This document shows positions 40,479 to 52,162 of a DNA stretch of 64,000 nucleotides, one piece after another (within the stretch, counting starts at the first letter, position 1; every line of letters begins with the position of its first letter). The translations under genes and the position numbers were made by a program. The DNA is from CAVSRC01 sp963785065. Its GTDB lineage: Bacteria; Pseudomonadota; Alphaproteobacteria; Rhizobiales; Kaistiaceae. Location: the NCBI GenBank assembly GCA_963785065.1, contig CAWATX010000003.1, positions 248,001 to 312,000 of the forward strand, read 5' to 3'. The notes under the pieces were generated by a model. That model saw only the letters and a program-made list of their open reading frames with translations, did not search any database and had not been told where the DNA came from.

Positions 40479-41726
40479 TCAGCTGTCCTTCTCGTCGATC
40501 TCCTCGGCGACGATGTCGCCGCGCGGGGTGACCACCTCGTGACCGACACGGCCACGCGCGACCTCGCGCACGCGCTCAGCAAAGCGCGAATCGCGCTCCA
40601 TCAGCGCGTGCAGATCGGCGCTGTCCAGCACCAGAAGATTGGTGCGCGTCACCGCAATGACCGTGGCCGAGCGGCGGGCACGGCGCAGGACGGCGATCTC
40701 GCCAAAGAAATGGCCGACGCCAAGCCGCACCTTCTCGTCCGGCAGCTCGATCTCGACCTCACCGGCGGCGATGAAATACATCGCCCGCGCTTCGTTTCCC
40801 CGCCGCACGATGACGCCGCCCGGCTCCACCTTCTGCGCCGACAGCAGGCGCATGACGTCTGCGATTTCCCCGGCGTTGAGGCCGGCAAAGATCGGCACGC
40901 GCGCCACCATGCCCCAGGTGATGACGAAATCGCGCCGGTGGACCTCGTTGGCGAAAGAGGTGGCGACGATGCCGACCGGAAGGGCCAGCATGAGAATGCC
41001 CATCAGCACCGTGAACCCGCCGACGACGCGCCCGAGCGGCGTGATCGGCACGACATCGCCATAGCCGGTCGTCGTCAGCGTCACGATCGCCCACCACATG
41101 GCGTCGGGGATCGTGCCGAACTTGTCCGGCTGGGCCTGTCCCTCGATCACATGCATGATCGAGGCTGCGACCACCGTGGCGCCGAGCAGGATGACGACGC
41201 AGCCGAACAGCGCCCGGCGCTCGGCATAGAGCGCGTCGAGCAGCGAGCGCATGGCCGGCGAATAGCGCGCCAGCTTGAGGAAGCGCACGATGCGGAAGAC
41301 GAGCAGGACGCGCAGGTCGGCGGCGGCGAAGAGGGCGACCCAGAACGGCACCACCGCCAACAGGTCGACCAGGCCCGAGTCGCTGACCATGTAGCCGAGC
41401 CACGGCGGCAGGTAGCGCCGCGGACGCAGCGGATGGTCCATCGCCGCCCAGATGCGCGCCGCATATTCCACCGTGAAGACGACCAGCGAGACGATCTCGA
41501 TGACGACGAAGACGTCGTGAAAGCGGACCGACAGCGCCGGCACCAACTCCAGCACCACCGCCACCAGATTGACCGTGATCAGCACGACCAGCGCAAGATC
41601 GACGACGCGGCTCAGCGGATCGTCGCGCCGCGCATCCTCCAGCACCTCGAAGGTGCGCTTGCGGACCCGGCCAATGACGACCGCAGTCCGGCTGGCCTTG
41701 GCAACGCGGGTGCGCGGGTGCCTCAC
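40479..41726 (-). CDS. Cyclic nucleotide-gated potassium channel (MlotiK1-like)
   Basis: This 415-residue channel has six membrane segments (about residues 40-250), an S4-like segment L-R-V-L-L-V-F-R-I-V-R-F-L-K, the K+ selectivity filter T-T-T-G-Y-G-D (218-224), and a cytosolic cNMP-binding domain (about 280-385). The latter has phosphate-binding cassette F-G-E-I-A-V-L and R-R-S-A-T. The layout matches MlotiK1 of Mesorhizobium, gated by cAMP. The start is a GTG at 41726; a shorter start inside the first 30 residues is possible. It is upstream of the antiporter gene in the same direction. Confidence 0.9.
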   Translation of the reverse strand: MRHPRTRVAKASRTAVVIGRVRKRTFEVLEDARRDDPLSRVVDLALVVLITVNLVAVVLELVPALSVRFHDVFVVIEIVSLVVFTVEYAARIWAAMDHPLRPRRYLPPWLGYMVSDSGLVDLLAVVPFWVALFAAADLRVLLVFRIVRFLKLARYSPAMRSLLDALYAERRALFGCVVILLGATVVAASIMHVIEGQAQPDKFGTIPDAMWWAIVTLTTTGYGDVVPITPLGRVVGGFTVLMGILMLALPVGIVATSFANEVHRRDFVITWGMVARVPIFAGLNAGEIADVMRLLSAQKVEPGGVIVRRGNEARAMYFIAAGEVEIELPDEKVRLGVGHFFGEIAVLRRARRSATVIAVTRTNLLVLDSADLHALMERDSRFAERVREVARGRVGHEVVTPRGDIVAEEIDEKDS

Positions 41727-41783
41727 GGCCGACCTGCGGCGTGCTGTTGCGCCGCCCCGGTTTGTCCGCCCCGCCTCATCGCC

Positions 41784-44453
<2,670 letters not shown>

Positions 44454-44544
44454 GACCGTCGGGAGCTCTGGGAAAAAAGCGGCAAGGCCGCGACCGCCGG
44501 GTTCTACAGCCCCGGCGGCGCCAATGTCCATAATTAGACGGTTT

Positions 44545-44967
44545 TCAGGAGGAAAGGCTCACCCGGCCTTCCGCGTCGAGCGACCAGCCCGGATTCCAGG
44601 CAACCTCCCAGAGATGGCCGTCGGGATCGGTGAAATAGCCGGAATAACCGCCCCAGAAGACATCCTCCGCCGGCTTGCGGATGGTTGCGCCGGCAGCCAC
44701 GGCCTCCGCCATCACTTGGTCGACCTCCGCCTTGGAGCGGGCGTTATAGGCCAGCGCAATCCCACCGAAGGCGGCACCGGTGTCGGCCACCCGGGCATCC
44801 TCGGCAAGCAAGGCGCGCGACCACAAGGCGAAGACGGCGCCGGGGATCTGGAAGAAGACGACGCCCTCGTCACTGTTGCCGCGCTTCCATCCAAGCGCCT
44901 CATAGAAGCGCAACGACCGGCCAAGGTCAGCGACGCCAAGGGTGATGAGGCTGACCCGCTGGTCCAT
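44545..44967 (-). CDS. VOC family protein (glyoxalase/bleomycin-resistance fold)
   Basis: This 140-residue single-domain protein follows the VOC pattern: V-S-L-I-T-L-G-V-A-D-L-G-R-S-L-R-F-Y-E-A-L-G-W at the start and D-P-D-G-H-L-W-E-V-A-W-N-P near the end, whose histidine and glutamate are candidate metal ligands. The catalysed reaction is unknown. It lies between recA and alaS, 17 nt downstream of recA, and is probably co-transcribed with one of them. Confidence 0.88.
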   Translation of the reverse strand: MDQRVSLITLGVADLGRSLRFYEALGWKRGNSDEGVVFFQIPGAVFALWSRALLAEDARVADTGAAFGGIALAYNARSKAEVDQVMAEAVAAGATIRKPAEDVFWGGYSGYFTDPDGHLWEVAWNPGWSLDAEGRVSLSS

Positions 44968-44984
44968 GACGCGCTCCGCCGAGG

Positions 44985-46073
<1,089 letters not shown>

Positions 46074-46156
46074 TGTAGATGCTCCTTGTTCCACAGGCAC
46101 CGGGGGTGATCAAATGTTGCAAAGGGATTCGCGCCCCCGACGGCGTGATTGGGTTT

Positions 46157-46171
46157 GTACACGTTTTGTTC
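46157..46171 (-). promoter_or_regulatory. Probable LexA (SOS) box and promoter of recA
   Basis: On the plus strand GTAC-N7-GTTC differs from the alphaproteobacterial LexA consensus GTTC-N7-GTTC by one base. Read on the minus strand (GAAC-N7-GTAC), it falls between TTGCGC and TACAAA, which are 17 nt apart and could be the -35 and -10 of recA. Repressor binding there would block the promoter directly. Confidence 0.65.
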
Positions 46172-46301
46172 TATATGCGCAAGAGCCGGACGCAATTCCT
46201 CCGGATTCGTGTGCTTACAGTGCCGCCAGGCGCGTTGTTAGCCGCAGTTGAGGTGGCCGTCGCGTCCTTGAGGGTCGCCTCCAACCCGGGAGGATCAGAC
46301 C

Positions 46302-46643
46302 GTGGCCGACATCGTTCCCGTGCGTCGCCCCCTCAACCGGAGAGGCGCGACGGAGTGCGCGTCCCCCTATCTCGAAACCAGGCGGACCGACCTCGCCGAC
46401 CCGTGGGACTTGGTTCTCGACCCGAATCTCACCAGCGATGAGAAGATGGAGATCCTGTCGGACTGGGCGTCCGCGGCGCGGGCCATGGATAGCCGGCCCG
46501 ACGAAGATGGTGCCGCCGGCACCGAGGCCTGGTGGTACGATCTCGCGGAAGGCCTTCGCTTGGTCGAGGCAGAGATCGAAGCCTTGTCCGAGCCCGCCAA
46601 GCGCCCGGGCCATCTGCGGTCGCACGCACGCCGCGCCGGCTAG
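46302..46643 (+). CDS. Small hypothetical cytoplasmic protein
   Basis: This 113-residue soluble protein has no membrane segment. Its middle, L-D-P-N-L-T-S-D-E-K-M-E-I-L-S-D-W-A-S, resembles short rhizobial proteins of unknown function that I cannot name with certainty. The start is a GTG at 46302 preceded by GGGAGGATCAGACC, a good ribosome binding site. It diverges from recA across a 228-nt gap, so the two may share control. Confidence 0.65.
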   Translation: MADIVPVRRPLNRRGATECASPYLETRRTDLADPWDLVLDPNLTSDEKMEILSDWASAARAMDSRPDEDGAAGTEAWWYDLAEGLRLVEAEIEALSEPAKRPGHLRSHARRAG

Positions 46644-46682
46644 CGGCAGCGAGATGGCGCCATTTGCGCTGGCGGGCCGGGG

Positions 46683-47060
46683 TCAAATCAGCCACACCAG
46701 CAGGACGGCGGCGATAGCGACCCACACGGCGACGACAATGACGGCGGCGACGGTACTGACCGGGCGCACGCGACTGGCGGCATCGTGGCGAAATTCCGCC
46801 ATCAGCTCGGGCGGGATCAGGCGGACGGCGATGAGGATGCCGAGCGGCACGATGATGAGATCGTCGAGATAGCCGAGCACCGGGATGAAATCCGGGATGA
46901 GGTCGATAGGCGACAGGGCATAGGCGGCAACCGCGGCGGCGACGGCCTTGGCGTACCATGGCGTGCGCTCATCTCGCGCCGCCAGCCACAGCGCCATCAC
47001 GTCGACCTTGATGGTTCGGGCCCAGCCTTTGAGGCGCTGCACGAGGCCTGGCTCGGCCAC
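46683..47060 (-). CDS. YkvA family (DUF1232) membrane protein
   Basis: This 125-residue protein has the DUF1232 signature Y-A-L-S-P-I-D-L-I-P-D-F-I-P-V-L-G-Y-L-D-D and a further C-terminal membrane helix (about residues 103-124). Function is unknown. The GTG at 47060 is 2 nt past the stop of the upstream CDF gene, which supports it as start and suggests coupling. A longer reading frame upstream lies inside the CDF gene and is not real. Confidence 0.85.
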   Translation of the reverse strand: MAEPGLVQRLKGWARTIKVDVMALWLAARDERTPWYAKAVAAAVAAYALSPIDLIPDFIPVLGYLDDLIIVPLGILIAVRLIPPELMAEFRHDAASRVRPVSTVAAVIVVAVWVAIAAVLLVWLI

Positions 47061-47062
47061 GC

Positions 47063-47674
47063 TCAGCCCAACTCCGCCAGTTCCCGCCGGGCCCCAGCAA
47101 TGATGCGCCACGACGATTGCAGGAAGAGCGCGGCCATCGCCGCCGCAACGACGAGATCGGGCCATGGCGTTCCCGTTGCCGCCACCAGAACGGCCGCCAC
47201 GACGACGGCCGCATTGCCCAGCGCATCGTTGCGGCTGAACAGCCACACCGCCTGCACGTTGGCGTCGCCTTCGCGGTGTTTGAGCAGAATGACCGCGCAG
47301 ACGACGTTGACCACCAGAGCGACAATGGCGAAGGCGCCCATCAGCTCGGCCTGGGGAACATGGGCGACGAACACCCGCCAGATCGTGGCAACGAGCACGC
47401 CGAGCCCCATAAGGGCGAGAAAGATGCCTTGCAGCAGGGCCGAGCGCGCCCGCCAGGCGGGCCCCCAGCCAATGGCAATGAGGCCGAGAAGGGTAATGGT
47501 GCCGTCGCCGAGAAAGTCGAGGGCGTCGGCTTTCAGCCCCTGCGAGCCGGCAAGGAAGCCGCCACCGCCCTCGATCAGGCCGTAGCCGATATTGAGGATG
47601 GTAACGATCCACAGCGCCCGCTTATAGGCCGGCGCCGCATGGGTCAGGTCACCAATGTCGTCGTCATCGTCCAT
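47063..47674 (-). CDS. Short cation diffusion facilitator-like transporter
   Basis: This 203-residue protein has six hydrophobic segments but lacks the cytosolic C-terminal domain of full CDF proteins. The metal site in helix 2 reads A-D-A-L-D-F-L-G-D, an Asp-x3-Asp (D53, D57) instead of the zinc-type His-x3-Asp. Helix 5 has S-R-N-D-A-L-G-N. An aspartate cluster fills positions 2-6. It probably exports a divalent metal, but the ion is uncertain. The YkvA gene follows directly. Confidence 0.82.
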   Translation of the reverse strand: MDDDDDIGDLTHAAPAYKRALWIVTILNIGYGLIEGGGGFLAGSQGLKADALDFLGDGTITLLGLIAIGWGPAWRARSALLQGIFLALMGLGVLVATIWRVFVAHVPQAELMGAFAIVALVVNVVCAVILLKHREGDANVQAVWLFSRNDALGNAAVVVAAVLVAATGTPWPDLVVAAAMAALFLQSSWRIIAGARRELAELG

Positions 47675-47682
47675 GGGCGCAT

Positions 47683-49074
47683 CTATAGCTCGAATTCCTG
47701 ATTCATCGCCGGCATCACCGCCTCGGTGTCCTGAAGCATCGGGGCGAAGGTCTGCATCACCTTTTCGTCGCCATGGACGAGATAGGTGCGTTCCGCCCGC
47801 GCCGACCTGTGCCAGGCGAGAAGCTCCTGCTGACCGGCATGAGCCGAGAAGCCGTTGATCGTATAGACCTGCGCCTTGACCGGGATTTCCTCGCCAAAGA
47901 TGCGCACGCGCTTCGCTCCGTCGATGATGATGCGGGCAAGCGTGCCTTCCGCCGCGAAGCCGACAAAGATGACGCCGGCATCGGCGCGCCAGAGATTGTG
48001 CTTCAGATGATGACGCACGCGCCCGCCGGTCGCCATGCCGGAGCCCGCCATGATGACGGCGCCGCCGCTGATCTTGTTGATGTGCATGGAATCGGAGGTC
48101 TCGCGGGTGAGATGCAGTCCCGGCACCGACAGCGGATCGCGCCCTTCGCCGAAGAGATCGGCGACTTCGTCCGACAGGCCCTCATGATGGCGGCGGAAGA
48201 TGTCGGTGGCGGTGATCGCCATCGGCGAATCGAGAAAGACCTGGATCGACTTCGGCAGCCGGCCGTCATCCATCGCGTCGTGCAGCGCATAGAGCAGTTC
48301 CTGGGCGCGCTCCAGCGCGAAGGTCGGGATCACCACATTGCCGCCGCGCTTGAAGGTCTCCTCGATCGCTGAATAGAACTCCTCCACCGACGGACCGAAG
48401 GGCTTGTGGTTGCGGTCGCCATAGGTGGTCTCCATGACCACCGCGTCGCATTGCGGCGGCTGCTTGGGCGGATTGAGCAGCGGCCGTCCCGCATTGCCGA
48501 TGTCGCCCGACATGACCAGCCGCCGGCGGGTGCCCTTCTCTTCCAGTTCGAGCAGGATCGAGGCCGAGCCGAGGATGTGGCCGGCGTCGAAGAAGGTGGC
48601 GCGGATGCCCGGCGCCACGTCGAGCGGCTGATCGTAATGGGCCGTGCGGCCGAAATATTCGAGCACGTTCATGGCATCGAGCACGGTGTAGAGCGGCCCG
48701 GCGGCGTCGCCCTCGTCGCCCCGGTGGCGCGCACGCCGGCGCTTGTTGCGCTCGGCGTCTTCCTCCTGCAGGCGGGCCGAATCGAGCATCACCAGCCGCG
48801 CCAGAGCGCGCGTGGCGCCAGTGGCGATGATTTCGCCGGTGAAGCCGCGCTTGGCCAGCAGTGGCAGCCGCCCGCAATGGTCGAGATGAGCGTGGGTGAG
48901 CAGCACCACGTCGATCGCTTGTGGCTCGAAGCCGAAGGGCTCGGCATTGTCCTCGGCGAGCTCGCGGCTTCCCTGGAACATGCCGCAATCGACCAGGATG
49001 CGCTTGCCTGCCGCCTCGATCAGGTGACAGGAGCCGGTGACGGTGCGATCGGCACCGTGGAAGGAGATCTTCAA
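47683..49074 (-). CDS. Metallo-beta-lactamase fold hydrolase with beta-CASP and RMMBL domains (RNA-processing exonuclease-like)
   Basis: This 463-residue protein has H-A-H-L-D-H (H61, H63, D65, H66) for two zinc ions, D-A-G-H-I-L-G-S near residue 165, a beta-CASP domain (about 210-370) and the RMMBL end with G-F-S-A-H-A-G-Q and V-H-G-D-E. The arrangement matches the YSH1/CPSF73-like exonucleases that act on RNA, found widely in bacteria. A cytosolic RNA nuclease is the best guess. A LOG-family gene lies 31 nt upstream on the same strand. Confidence 0.9.
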   Translation of the reverse strand: MKISFHGADRTVTGSCHLIEAAGKRILVDCGMFQGSRELAEDNAEPFGFEPQAIDVVLLTHAHLDHCGRLPLLAKRGFTGEIIATGATRALARLVMLDSARLQEEDAERNKRRRARHRGDEGDAAGPLYTVLDAMNVLEYFGRTAHYDQPLDVAPGIRATFFDAGHILGSASILLELEEKGTRRRLVMSGDIGNAGRPLLNPPKQPPQCDAVVMETTYGDRNHKPFGPSVEEFYSAIEETFKRGGNVVIPTFALERAQELLYALHDAMDDGRLPKSIQVFLDSPMAITATDIFRRHHEGLSDEVADLFGEGRDPLSVPGLHLTRETSDSMHINKISGGAVIMAGSGMATGGRVRHHLKHNLWRADAGVIFVGFAAEGTLARIIIDGAKRVRIFGEEIPVKAQVYTINGFSAHAGQQELLAWHRSARAERTYLVHGDEKVMQTFAPMLQDTEAVMPAMNQEFEL

Positions 49075-49105
49075 GGGACAAATCCTCCGGTGAGCGGGGA
49101 AGCGG

Positions 49106-50080
49106 TTACGTTGCCGGCTTCAGTGGCTCGCCATTGGCGGCGTGCCAGGAGAGAATCCCCTCCCAGATCTGTTCGGCCGTATCGGCAAACCAGAACAGGT
49201 CGCGGTCCTCCCCGTCGATGACGCCCTCGTCGGCCAGATAATCGAAGTCGACGGCGCCGCGCCAGTATTCCTCGCCGACCAGCACCACCGGCATCGGTTT
49301 GATGGTGCGCGTCTGCATGAGCGTGAGCAGTTCGAACAGCTCGTCGAACGTGCCAAAACCGCCGGGAAAGGCGACCAGCGCCTTGGCCCTCAGCAGGAAA
49401 TGCAGCTTGCGCAAGGCGAAATAATGGAAGCGGAAGCAAAGCTCCGGCGTCACATAGGGATTGGGGAACTGCTCGCGCGGCAGCGTGATGTTGAGGCCGA
49501 CGGTGGGTGCGCCCGCATCGAAGGCGCCGCGGTTGGCCGCCTCCATGATGCCCGGCCCACCACCGGTGGTGACCACCAGGGGATGACCGCGGAAAAGCAG
49601 GTGCGAGGAGGAGACCAGCCGGCCGAAGGCGCGGGCGACCTCGTAATAGCGACTCTTGGCAAGGATGCGCCGGGCGACCGCAAGACGGCGGGTGAGATCG
49701 CCATCGTCCGGTGCGCCAGCGAGCGCCGCCTCCAGCTCCTGGACGCGCTTGGCCGCAGTGCCCGGCTCGGCAATGCGCGTCGAGCCGAAGATGACCACCG
49801 TATGGTGGATGCCCTTTTCCTCGAGCAGCTTCTCCGCCTTGAGATAATCAAGCTGCAGGCGGACGCCGCGCACCTCGCCGCGGGCAAGGAAATCGGGATC
49901 GTCGTCGGCCGAGCGATAGGTCGGGCTCGCCAGGATCGCTGCGATGCGCTCAGGCGCACCGGGATCTTCCGCGGCAGGCTTCGGCTGGAAGTCCGGCAGC
50001 GGCGTCTGGCGCAGGCGCGGGTCGGGTGGCGCCGGCACGCGTGCCGGGAGTGATGTCGGCGATGGCTTGGGACTGGTCAT
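49106..50080 (-). CDS. LOG family protein (TIGR00730-like Rossmann fold)
   Basis: This 324-residue protein has a nucleotide-binding core with G-S-T-R-I near residue 100, T-G-G-G-P-G-I-M-E-A-A-N-R-G-A near residue 170 and P-G-G-F-G-T-F-D-E-L-F-E near residue 240, the two LOG signatures. Relatives are nucleoside 5'-monophosphate phosphoribohydrolases. The first 90 or so residues, starting with a proline-rich tail, extend beyond the minimal family. It is upstream of the beta-CASP gene. Confidence 0.88.
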   Translation of the reverse strand: MTSPKPSPTSLPARVPAPPDPRLRQTPLPDFQPKPAAEDPGAPERIAAILASPTYRSADDDPDFLARGEVRGVRLQLDYLKAEKLLEEKGIHHTVVIFGSTRIAEPGTAAKRVQELEAALAGAPDDGDLTRRLAVARRILAKSRYYEVARAFGRLVSSSHLLFRGHPLVVTTGGGPGIMEAANRGAFDAGAPTVGLNITLPREQFPNPYVTPELCFRFHYFALRKLHFLLRAKALVAFPGGFGTFDELFELLTLMQTRTIKPMPVVLVGEEYWRGAVDFDYLADEGVIDGEDRDLFWFADTAEQIWEGILSWHAANGEPLKPAT

Positions 50081-50257
50081 GGGGAGTGCACGTCCGCTTC
50101 CGTCGGCGGCTGAATCCGCCGGGTTACCTTCGAGTCGTCCTCCCCCATCCTAAGCCCGGGCCGGCACCTCGGGGAAATGCCGAACCCTTGCGTCCACGCC
50201 GTCCGCGGCTCATATGATCCGCGCCATGCAGGCCGGGGGGCCCGAGGAGCGACGATC

Positions 50258-51214
50258 ATGGATCAACCACTTCGCCGTTTCGATGGTGTGACCGTTTTCG
50301 GCGGCGCCACCATCGACCGCATCGCGCAGAGTTTCGGTCCGCCGGTCAAGGGCGCCTCCAATCCCGGCCGGGCCCACCGCCAGTCCGGGGGCGTCGGCTT
50401 CAACGTCGCCTGCGTCATCGCCCGCCTCGGCATCGCGACCCGCCTGGTGAGCCGCGTCGGCGACGATTCAGATGGCGAAGCGATCATCGCCGCCTGCACC
50501 GCAGCCGGTGTCGATGGCCGGGATATCGGCACGTCGGCTGAGATGCCGACCGCCGGCTATCACGCCGCATTCGACGACAAGGGCGAGTTGTTCATCGGCA
50601 TTGCCGACATGGAAATCTGCACCGAACTGACCCCGGCCGTGGTCGGCCCTGCCGCCGCGGCACCGGCAGCCGGCGATTTCTGGGTTGTCGATGCCAACCT
50701 GCCGGAAGAGACGCTGGCCTTCCTGGTCGCGCAGGCGGCCGCCACCGGCACCCAGGTGGCGGCCCTCTCGGTTTCGCCGGTGAAGGCGATGCGGCTGGCG
50801 TCGCTCCTCGACCAACTGACTGTCCTGTTCACCAACCGGCGCGAGGCCGCAGCCCTGCTCGGCATGGACCCGAACCTCGCCGCCGGCACCACCGCCCTTG
50901 CGGCGGAGCTGTCGCGCACGCGCCAGACCCGCGTCGTGGTTACCGCCGGCGGCGAGCCGATGATCGCGGCACGCGCCGGCGAGACGCGCTCGTTCCTGCC
51001 GCTCAAGACCAGCATCGTAGCGGTCAATGGCGCCGGCGACTCGTTTGCGGCCGGCGCCGTCGCCGCGATGGCCGAGGGGCGCTCGCTCAACGACGCCATT
51101 CGGTTCGGCCTCGCCGCAGCGGCACTGACCATCGAGCACGGTAGCGTCGCTGCAGCGCCCTTTGCGCCGGGCGTACTCGCCACGCGCATCGCCTCCGGGC
51201 CGAGCAGCAGATAG
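50258..51214 (+). CDS. psuK: PfkB-family carbohydrate kinase, probable pseudouridine kinase
   Basis: This 318-residue ribokinase-fold protein has the N-terminal G-G-V-G-F-N-V-A motif near residue 48 and the C-terminal anion-hole and catalytic N-G-A-G-D-S-F-A-A-G. The specific role comes from context: psuG follows after 4 nt, and PsuK phosphorylates pseudouridine for PsuG. The ATG at 50258 has GAGGAG about 8 nt upstream. No transporter gene is adjacent. Confidence 0.88.
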   Translation: MDQPLRRFDGVTVFGGATIDRIAQSFGPPVKGASNPGRAHRQSGGVGFNVACVIARLGIATRLVSRVGDDSDGEAIIAACTAAGVDGRDIGTSAEMPTAGYHAAFDDKGELFIGIADMEICTELTPAVVGPAAAAPAAGDFWVVDANLPEETLAFLVAQAAATGTQVAALSVSPVKAMRLASLLDQLTVLFTNRREAAALLGMDPNLAAGTTALAAELSRTRQTRVVVTAGGEPMIAARAGETRSFLPLKTSIVAVNGAGDSFAAGAVAAMAEGRSLNDAIRFGLAAAALTIEHGSVAAAPFAPGVLATRIASGPSSR

Positions 51215-51218
51215 CCGC

Positions 51219-52136
51219 ATGTCGCCGCACGTCGCTCTTTCGCCCGAGGTCGCCGCAGCTCTTGCCGAAGGCCGTCCGGTGGTGGCGCTGGAGACCACCA
51301 TCGTCAGCCACGGCATGCCCTGGCCGAAGAATCTCGACACCGCCCTTGCTGTCGAGGCGGTGGTGCGCGACGCCGGTGCCGTGCCCGCCGCAATCGCCGT
51401 CATCGGCGGCAAGATCCGCGTCGGCCTCAAGCGCAGCGAGCTGGAGCATCTGGCCAAGGCCAAGGACGTGCTCAAGCTCTCCTCAGCCGACATCGCCTAT
51501 GGCCTCGCCTCCGGCCGCACCGGCGCCACCACCGTTGCCGCCACCATGATCGCGGCGCATCTCGCCGGCATCGCCGTCTTCGCCACCGGCGGCATTGGCG
51601 GCGTCCATCGCGGCGCCGGGGAGAGCTTCGATATCTCCGCTGACCTGACCGAGCTGTCGAAGACGCCGGTCACGGTCGTCTGTGCCGGCGCCAAGGCACT
51701 GCTCGACCTGCCGAAGACACTGGAAGTGCTGGAGACTCTGGGCGTTCCCGTGGTCTGCTACGGCAGCCCGGTCCTCCCCGCCTTCTGGTCGCGCGACAGC
51801 GGCCTTGCCGCCCCCATCCGCCTCGACGACGCCGCTGCAATCGCCGGCTTCATGCGCACCCGCGCCGAACTCGGCCAGACGGGCGGCATGCTTGTCGCCA
51901 ACCCGGTGCCCGAGGTGGACGAAATCCCGGCCGCCGAGATGGCGCCGGTGATCGAAGCGGCGGTCGCCGACGCCGCGGCCAAAGGCATCAGCGGCAAGGC
52001 GGTAACGCCCTTCCTGCTCGACGCCATCTATCATCTCACGGGCGGCCGCAGCCTTGTCACCAATATCGCGCTGGTGAAGAACAATGCGCGGCTGGCGGCC
52101 GAGATTGCCGTGGCGCTGATCAAGGCGGCGCCATAG
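51219..52136 (+). CDS. psuG: Pseudouridine-5'-phosphate glycosidase
   Basis: This 305-residue enzyme splits pseudouridine-5'-phosphate into uracil and ribose-5-phosphate. Signature parts are V-A-L-E-T-T-I-V-S-H-G-M-P-W-P, the G-A-T-T-V-A-A-T-M segment, F-A-T-G-G-I-G-G-V-H-R-G, and K-A-L-L-D-L-P-K-T-L-E-V-L-E-T-L-G-V-P-V. The ATG at 51219 is the natural start after psuK. The pair forms a complete pseudouridine salvage route. Confidence 0.95.
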   Translation: MSPHVALSPEVAAALAEGRPVVALETTIVSHGMPWPKNLDTALAVEAVVRDAGAVPAAIAVIGGKIRVGLKRSELEHLAKAKDVLKLSSADIAYGLASGRTGATTVAATMIAAHLAGIAVFATGGIGGVHRGAGESFDISADLTELSKTPVTVVCAGAKALLDLPKTLEVLETLGVPVVCYGSPVLPAFWSRDSGLAAPIRLDDAAAIAGFMRTRAELGQTGGMLVANPVPEVDEIPAAEMAPVIEAAVADAAAKGISGKAVTPFLLDAIYHLTGGRSLVTNIALVKNNARLAAEIAVALIKAAP

Positions 52137-52162
52137 CGGCTCCTGCCGGCCCCTCGCCGAAA

